Origin: JAFGOM01 sp964605795
Lineage (GTDB): Archaea; Halobacteriota; Methanomicrobia; Methanomicrobiales; Methanospirillaceae
NCBI GenBank assembly: GCA_964605795.1
Contig: CAZSDZ010000010.1
Coordinates: 4,366 to 68,365, forward strand
Length of the DNA: 64,000 nt
Direction of reading: 5' to 3'
Position 1 is the stretch's first letter; each line of letters opens with the position of its first letter. Position numbers and translations under genes: made by a program. Shown here piece after piece: positions 61,241 to 64,000 of this stretch. A model generated the notes under the pieces. The model searched no databases and was not told where the DNA came from. It saw only the letters and a program-made list of their open reading frames with translations.

Positions 61241-61804
61241 TTAGTTCACAGATTGTGCTTTCTTAACCTGGAAGGAGACCAAAATTGCTGAAATACCAGC
61301 AATAATTGCAATAATTCCAACGATCCATGGAAGGACAAAGGCTGCAGCATAAGGATAGATAAGGATGATAATACCAAATATTATACTCAGAATCCCAAGG
61401 ATACCTGCTCCGGCATCACGGCATTTAACTGCTTCAAATAACTTTGTAAATCCGATGAGAATGCCAAAAAAACCGACACAAAATACCAGAACCGTGAGAA
61501 CGATAACGGAACTGTAGAGTGGATACGTCATTATTACAATTCCAGCGATGATACTAATAACTCCAAGAAATATCTTCCATCCCATATTCGAGTGATCCTT
61601 AAAAAGACTCACTATTGTAAAGATTCCACCTACAAACCAGTATATTCCCAGGAAAAGAATCAGATAAAAGATAGTAATCAGCGGACTTGTTACCAGTGCG
61701 ATACCGATAATGAAAGCCAGAATTCCCCAGATAAGGACAAGCCACCATGGCATACCACTTATCGCTGCAGTCACATCCATTTTTTTCGTTCCGTTTTCGC
61801 TCAT
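61241..61804 (-). CDS. HdeD-family (DUF308) membrane protein
   Basis: A 187-residue protein with six transmembrane helices in three hairpins and short polar loops, the standard HdeD/DUF308 layout. Family-like segments are the FIIGIALVTSP turn in the first pair and GWKIFLGVISIIAGIVI in the second. It is close to full family length, unlike its convergent partner at 60021, which has an added soluble domain. The start ATG is 65 bases from a strong hairpin (61869-61896), and the palindrome TTATCGATAA is at 61819-61828, in the promoter region. Confidence 0.82.
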   Translation of the reverse strand: MSENGTKKMDVTAAISGMPWWLVLIWGILAFIIGIALVTSPLITIFYLILFLGIYWFVGGIFTIVSLFKDHSNMGWKIFLGVISIIAGIVIMTYPLYSSVIVLTVLVFCVGFFGILIGFTKLFEAVKCRDAGAGILGILSIIFGIIILIYPYAAAFVLPWIVGIIAIIAGISAILVSFQVKKAQSVN

Positions 61805-61868
61805 ACAAACAAATTATCTTATCGATAATGTATTTGAAATTTTAGATTCAAACCGGAACAGGAGAACC

Positions 61869-61896
61869 CATCCTGTTTGGTCTCTCAAACAGGATG
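61869..61896. repeat. Strong hairpin in a divergent promoter region
   Basis: CATCCTGTTTG and CAAACAGGATG form a perfect 11-bp stem around a six-base loop. AGAA and TTCT extend it past a two-base bulge. It lies between the DUF308 gene and the acetyltransferase gene, which diverge from here. It could be an operator, a small RNA, or a terminator for unseen transcription. Confidence 0.65.
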
Positions 61897-61946
61897 TTCT
61901 TTCCCTCACATGATTATCATTGTGAAAAATCCCAAATACTTATCTG

Positions 61947-61954
61947 TATATAAA
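61947..61954 (+). promoter_or_regulatory. TATA box giving a leaderless acetyltransferase mRNA
   Basis: TATATAAA, a near-perfect archaeal TATA box, centred 23-24 bases before the ATG at 61974. Confidence 0.55.
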
Positions 61955-61973
61955 CCCTGAAGGAAACGTCACA

Positions 61974-62495
61974 ATGGAGATCATTACCCCATGTTCAATT
62001 CTTAGAAACTGGCGCCCTCTCGATGCAAAATCCCTTGTAAAACATGCTGATAATCCGAGGATAGCGGCAAAAATGAGGGATGCATTTCCCTCACCATACA
62101 AAATGGCAGATGCAGAACAGTTTATCAGTATGGCGACAGGTTCCACCCCTCATCTGTTTCTGGCAATCGAATTCGGGGGAGAAGCAGTAGGGGGTATCGG
62201 GATCCACCTGCAGGATGACGTACGACACAGGTCTGCCGAGATTGGGTACTGGCTCTCTGAGTCCCTCTGGGGAAAGGGAATAATTACTGATGCTGTACGA
62301 TCACTTGTCCCGATAGCCTTCAAACGATATGATCTTATCCGTCTTGAGGCCGGAATTTTTTCAAATAATCCCGCTTCAATGCGTGTTCTGGAAAAATGCG
62401 GGTTTTTTTACGAGGCAGTTTGTAAGGATGCCATCACGAAGAATGGTATTCTCCTTGATGAGGTGGTGTACGTGTTTTTCTCTTCATTTCTTTAG
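61974..62495 (+). CDS. GNAT-family N-acetyltransferase (RimJ/RimL-like)
   Basis: A 173-residue acetyl-CoA-dependent transferase. The fold is visible as LRNWRPLDAKSLVKHADN near the start, VGGIGIHLQ, EIGYWLSESLWGKGI with the acetyl-CoA loop (about 87-101), and the family ending FSNNPASMRVLEKCGF. The RimJ/RimL group acetylates protein N-termini, but many members modify small molecules, so the substrate is open. A TATA box only 24 bases upstream predicts a leaderless mRNA. Confidence 0.88.
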   Translation: MEIITPCSILRNWRPLDAKSLVKHADNPRIAAKMRDAFPSPYKMADAEQFISMATGSTPHLFLAIEFGGEAVGGIGIHLQDDVRHRSAEIGYWLSESLWGKGIITDAVRSLVPIAFKRYDLIRLEAGIFSNNPASMRVLEKCGFFYEAVCKDAITKNGILLDEVVYVFFSSFL

Positions 62496-62609
62496 CAGAT
62501 AGGGATAGGTATACAAAATTAAACTAATATTTAAGTCTAAATTTCGGATCAAAGACATTTTAGTGATTTTTTAAAAACACTTATCAGAGCAGAAAAGAAA
62601 GAAGTACCC

Positions 62610-63860
62610 ATGTTACAGGAGCTCACTGTTGAGGCATGGATACAACAACGGCGTTCAAACCTTGATGAAGCCAAGAGATCCGCTGCTGATATCATCAGTC
62701 TCATTCGCAGCGAAGGTGACCCGGCTCTTCTTGAGATGGCGAGAAAGTATGAACCCGATCTGGATTCGATACAGGTTACCCGGGAGGAGATTGATTCTGC
62801 CTATGATGAGGTTGATGATGTTCTGGTAGAGAGTCTCATCGAGGCTGAGGTACGTATTACCCGGTTTCACGAACGTCAGAAGGATCATGATCTCTGGTTA
62901 GAAGAGGTTGAACCCGGCATTACCCTTGGTGTCAAGACCACACCTCTTGACCGGGTTGGTCTTTATATCCCGGGACGCCGGGCTGCGTACCCGTCAACTG
63001 TGCTCATGAATGCGATTCCTGCCAAAGTTGCCGGGGTTCCTGATATGTGTGCATGTTCTCCGCCTCCGATTCTCCCGCTCACACTGGTTGCCCTTGATAT
63101 TGTCGGGGTGACCGAGATTTACCGGATGGGAGGAGCCCAGGCAGTCGCAGCGATGGCTCTCGGGACACAGAGCATCAAACCGGTGAGAAAGATTGTCGGG
63201 CCCGGAAATGCATATGTTACTGCTGCAAAGATGCTTCTCCGGGAAGAGGCTGAGATTGATTTCCCTGCCGGACCGAGCGAGATTGGAATCATTGCCGACA
63301 GTTCTGCCAATCCTGAATTTATCGCCATTGATATCCTCGCCCAGTCAGAACACGATCCTGATGCCGCCTGTATTCTGGTAACCCCTGATAAAGAACTGGT
63401 CGGAAAGGTTAAAGAGAAGATTGCAAGGCTGATGCAGGAGTTGCCACGAACCGATATCATCACACAAGCGCTTACTCACTCCGGGTATATTATTACTTCA
63501 GACATTCCGGGAGCAGTATCTGCCATGAACGGAATTGCCCCTGAACACCTCTCAATCGTTGTCAAAGATTCACTACCGGTACTCTCGGCTGTGAAAAATG
63601 CCGGTTCTATATTTGTCGGTCCATACGCGCCCGTAGCTGCCGGCGATTATGCATCAGGAACGAACCATGTACTCCCCACGGCAGGGTATGCCGCAACCTA
63701 TTCCGGGCTTAATGTCAGCCATTTCTGTAAGACATCAACGGTACAGATCATCACAAAAACCGGTCTTGAGGCAATTGGTGATGTTATCGAGAATATTGCA
63801 GATGCAGAAGGTCTCACTGCACATGCCCGATCGGTCAGGATCCGGCGGTCATTTCGTTGA
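62610..63860 (+). CDS. hisD: Histidinol dehydrogenase
   Basis: Final two oxidations of histidine synthesis, from L-histidinol to L-histidine with NAD+ and zinc. The 416-residue protein shows GLYIPGRRAAYPSTVLMN (about 111-128), GPGNAYV, the FPAGPSEIGI loop, AQSEHDPDA with a zinc and catalytic pair (about 248-256), and TNHVLPT with the final ligand. The C-terminus FRRSFR-like end is short, as in other archaea. Two AT-rich elements upstream (TAATATTTAAG at 62525-62535 and TTTTTTAAAAAC at 62567-62578) are promoter candidates. Confidence 0.95.
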   Translation: MLQELTVEAWIQQRRSNLDEAKRSAADIISLIRSEGDPALLEMARKYEPDLDSIQVTREEIDSAYDEVDDVLVESLIEAEVRITRFHERQKDHDLWLEEVEPGITLGVKTTPLDRVGLYIPGRRAAYPSTVLMNAIPAKVAGVPDMCACSPPPILPLTLVALDIVGVTEIYRMGGAQAVAAMALGTQSIKPVRKIVGPGNAYVTAAKMLLREEAEIDFPAGPSEIGIIADSSANPEFIAIDILAQSEHDPDAACILVTPDKELVGKVKEKIARLMQELPRTDIITQALTHSGYIITSDIPGAVSAMNGIAPEHLSIVVKDSLPVLSAVKNAGSIFVGPYAPVAAGDYASGTNHVLPTAGYAATYSGLNVSHFCKTSTVQIITKTGLEAIGDVIENIADAEGLTAHARSVRIRRSFR

Positions 63861-63864
63861 GACC

Positions 63865-63893
63865 CCGGATGCTTTCATTGTTGTAGCATCTGG
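63865..63893 (+). terminator. Hairpin after hisD
   Basis: CCGGATGCT can pair with AGCATCTGG (one G-T pair) around an 11-base loop, directly after the stop codon. A T5 run follows at 63948-63952. Likely transcript end. Confidence 0.45.
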
Positions 63894-64000
63894 CGATAAA
63901 CCGGATTGCATAACCCTTATCTAAAATAGACTCCAATCAATCTCTTCTTTTTGCATGAAAAACCTAAAAGGGAGAACCTCCCCCAGGCCCCCTAAACAAT

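Overview
The window comes from a methanogenic archaeon. It carries archaeal information-processing genes (stalk proteins L11-L1-L10-L12, S17e, Spt5, SecE, small-subunit RFC, MCM, PCNA, large primase subunit, Alba), a geranylgeranylglyceryl phosphate synthase for ether lipids, and methanogenesis marker protein 14. GatCAB, the mid-range base composition, CheW/CheR chemotaxis parts and many exported proteins suggest Methanomicrobiales. A Methanospirillum-like organism is my best guess, but this is inference and I could not run a search. I found no insertion sequence, prophage, CRISPR array or rRNA operon.

Layout. 1-3704 (+): end of ftsZ, secE, spt5 and the stalk operon. 3882-5452 (-): a phosphoesterase paired with an RPA-associated OB-fold protein. 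5680-14556 (-): one long, nearly gapless run from an asparagine-synthase-like gene through gatC-gatA-gatB, topA, GGGP synthase and a tRNA methyltransferase to dCTP deaminase. A tRNA-Leu(UAA) gene follows at 14685. 15126-20410 (+): a secreted TPR protein, then rfcS and mcm. 20522-23878: a HAD phosphatase, methanogenesis marker 14 and a small unknown protein. 23871-33438: mostly envelope and signalling genes, namely exported proteins, a TPR protein, a PAS-CheW fusion with CheR, and a lipoprotein. 33455-47687: mobA, XPD-like helicase with ogt, purB, a long FKBP, a CYTH protein, a phosphoesterase with a radical SAM protein, a membrane nuclease, two paralogous lipoproteins around a UPF0114 protein, an M20 peptidase, moaA and rlmE. 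47808-53913 (+): pcn-priL, a ThiN protein, S17e, dapA-dapB-ferredoxin-asd and alba. 54112-64000: an antiporter, a zinc metallopeptidase, a creatininase-family enzyme, membrane proteins, an acetyltransferase and hisD.

Two kinds of translation start are visible. Operon genes commonly have a GGTGAT or GGAGG ribosome binding site. Several stand-alone genes, mostly for exported or membrane proteins, instead have a TATA box about 24-31 bases before the start codon, which predicts leaderless or almost leaderless mRNAs.

The points most worth a second look are: the glutaminase-dead asparagine-synthase homologue beside gatCAB; the three-gene surface-protein/TPR operon and the structured stretch after it; the PAS-CheW fusion with CheR; the ferredoxin between dapB and asd; the paralogous leaderless lipoproteins; and strong inverted repeats at 61869, 59970, 21517 and 20465.
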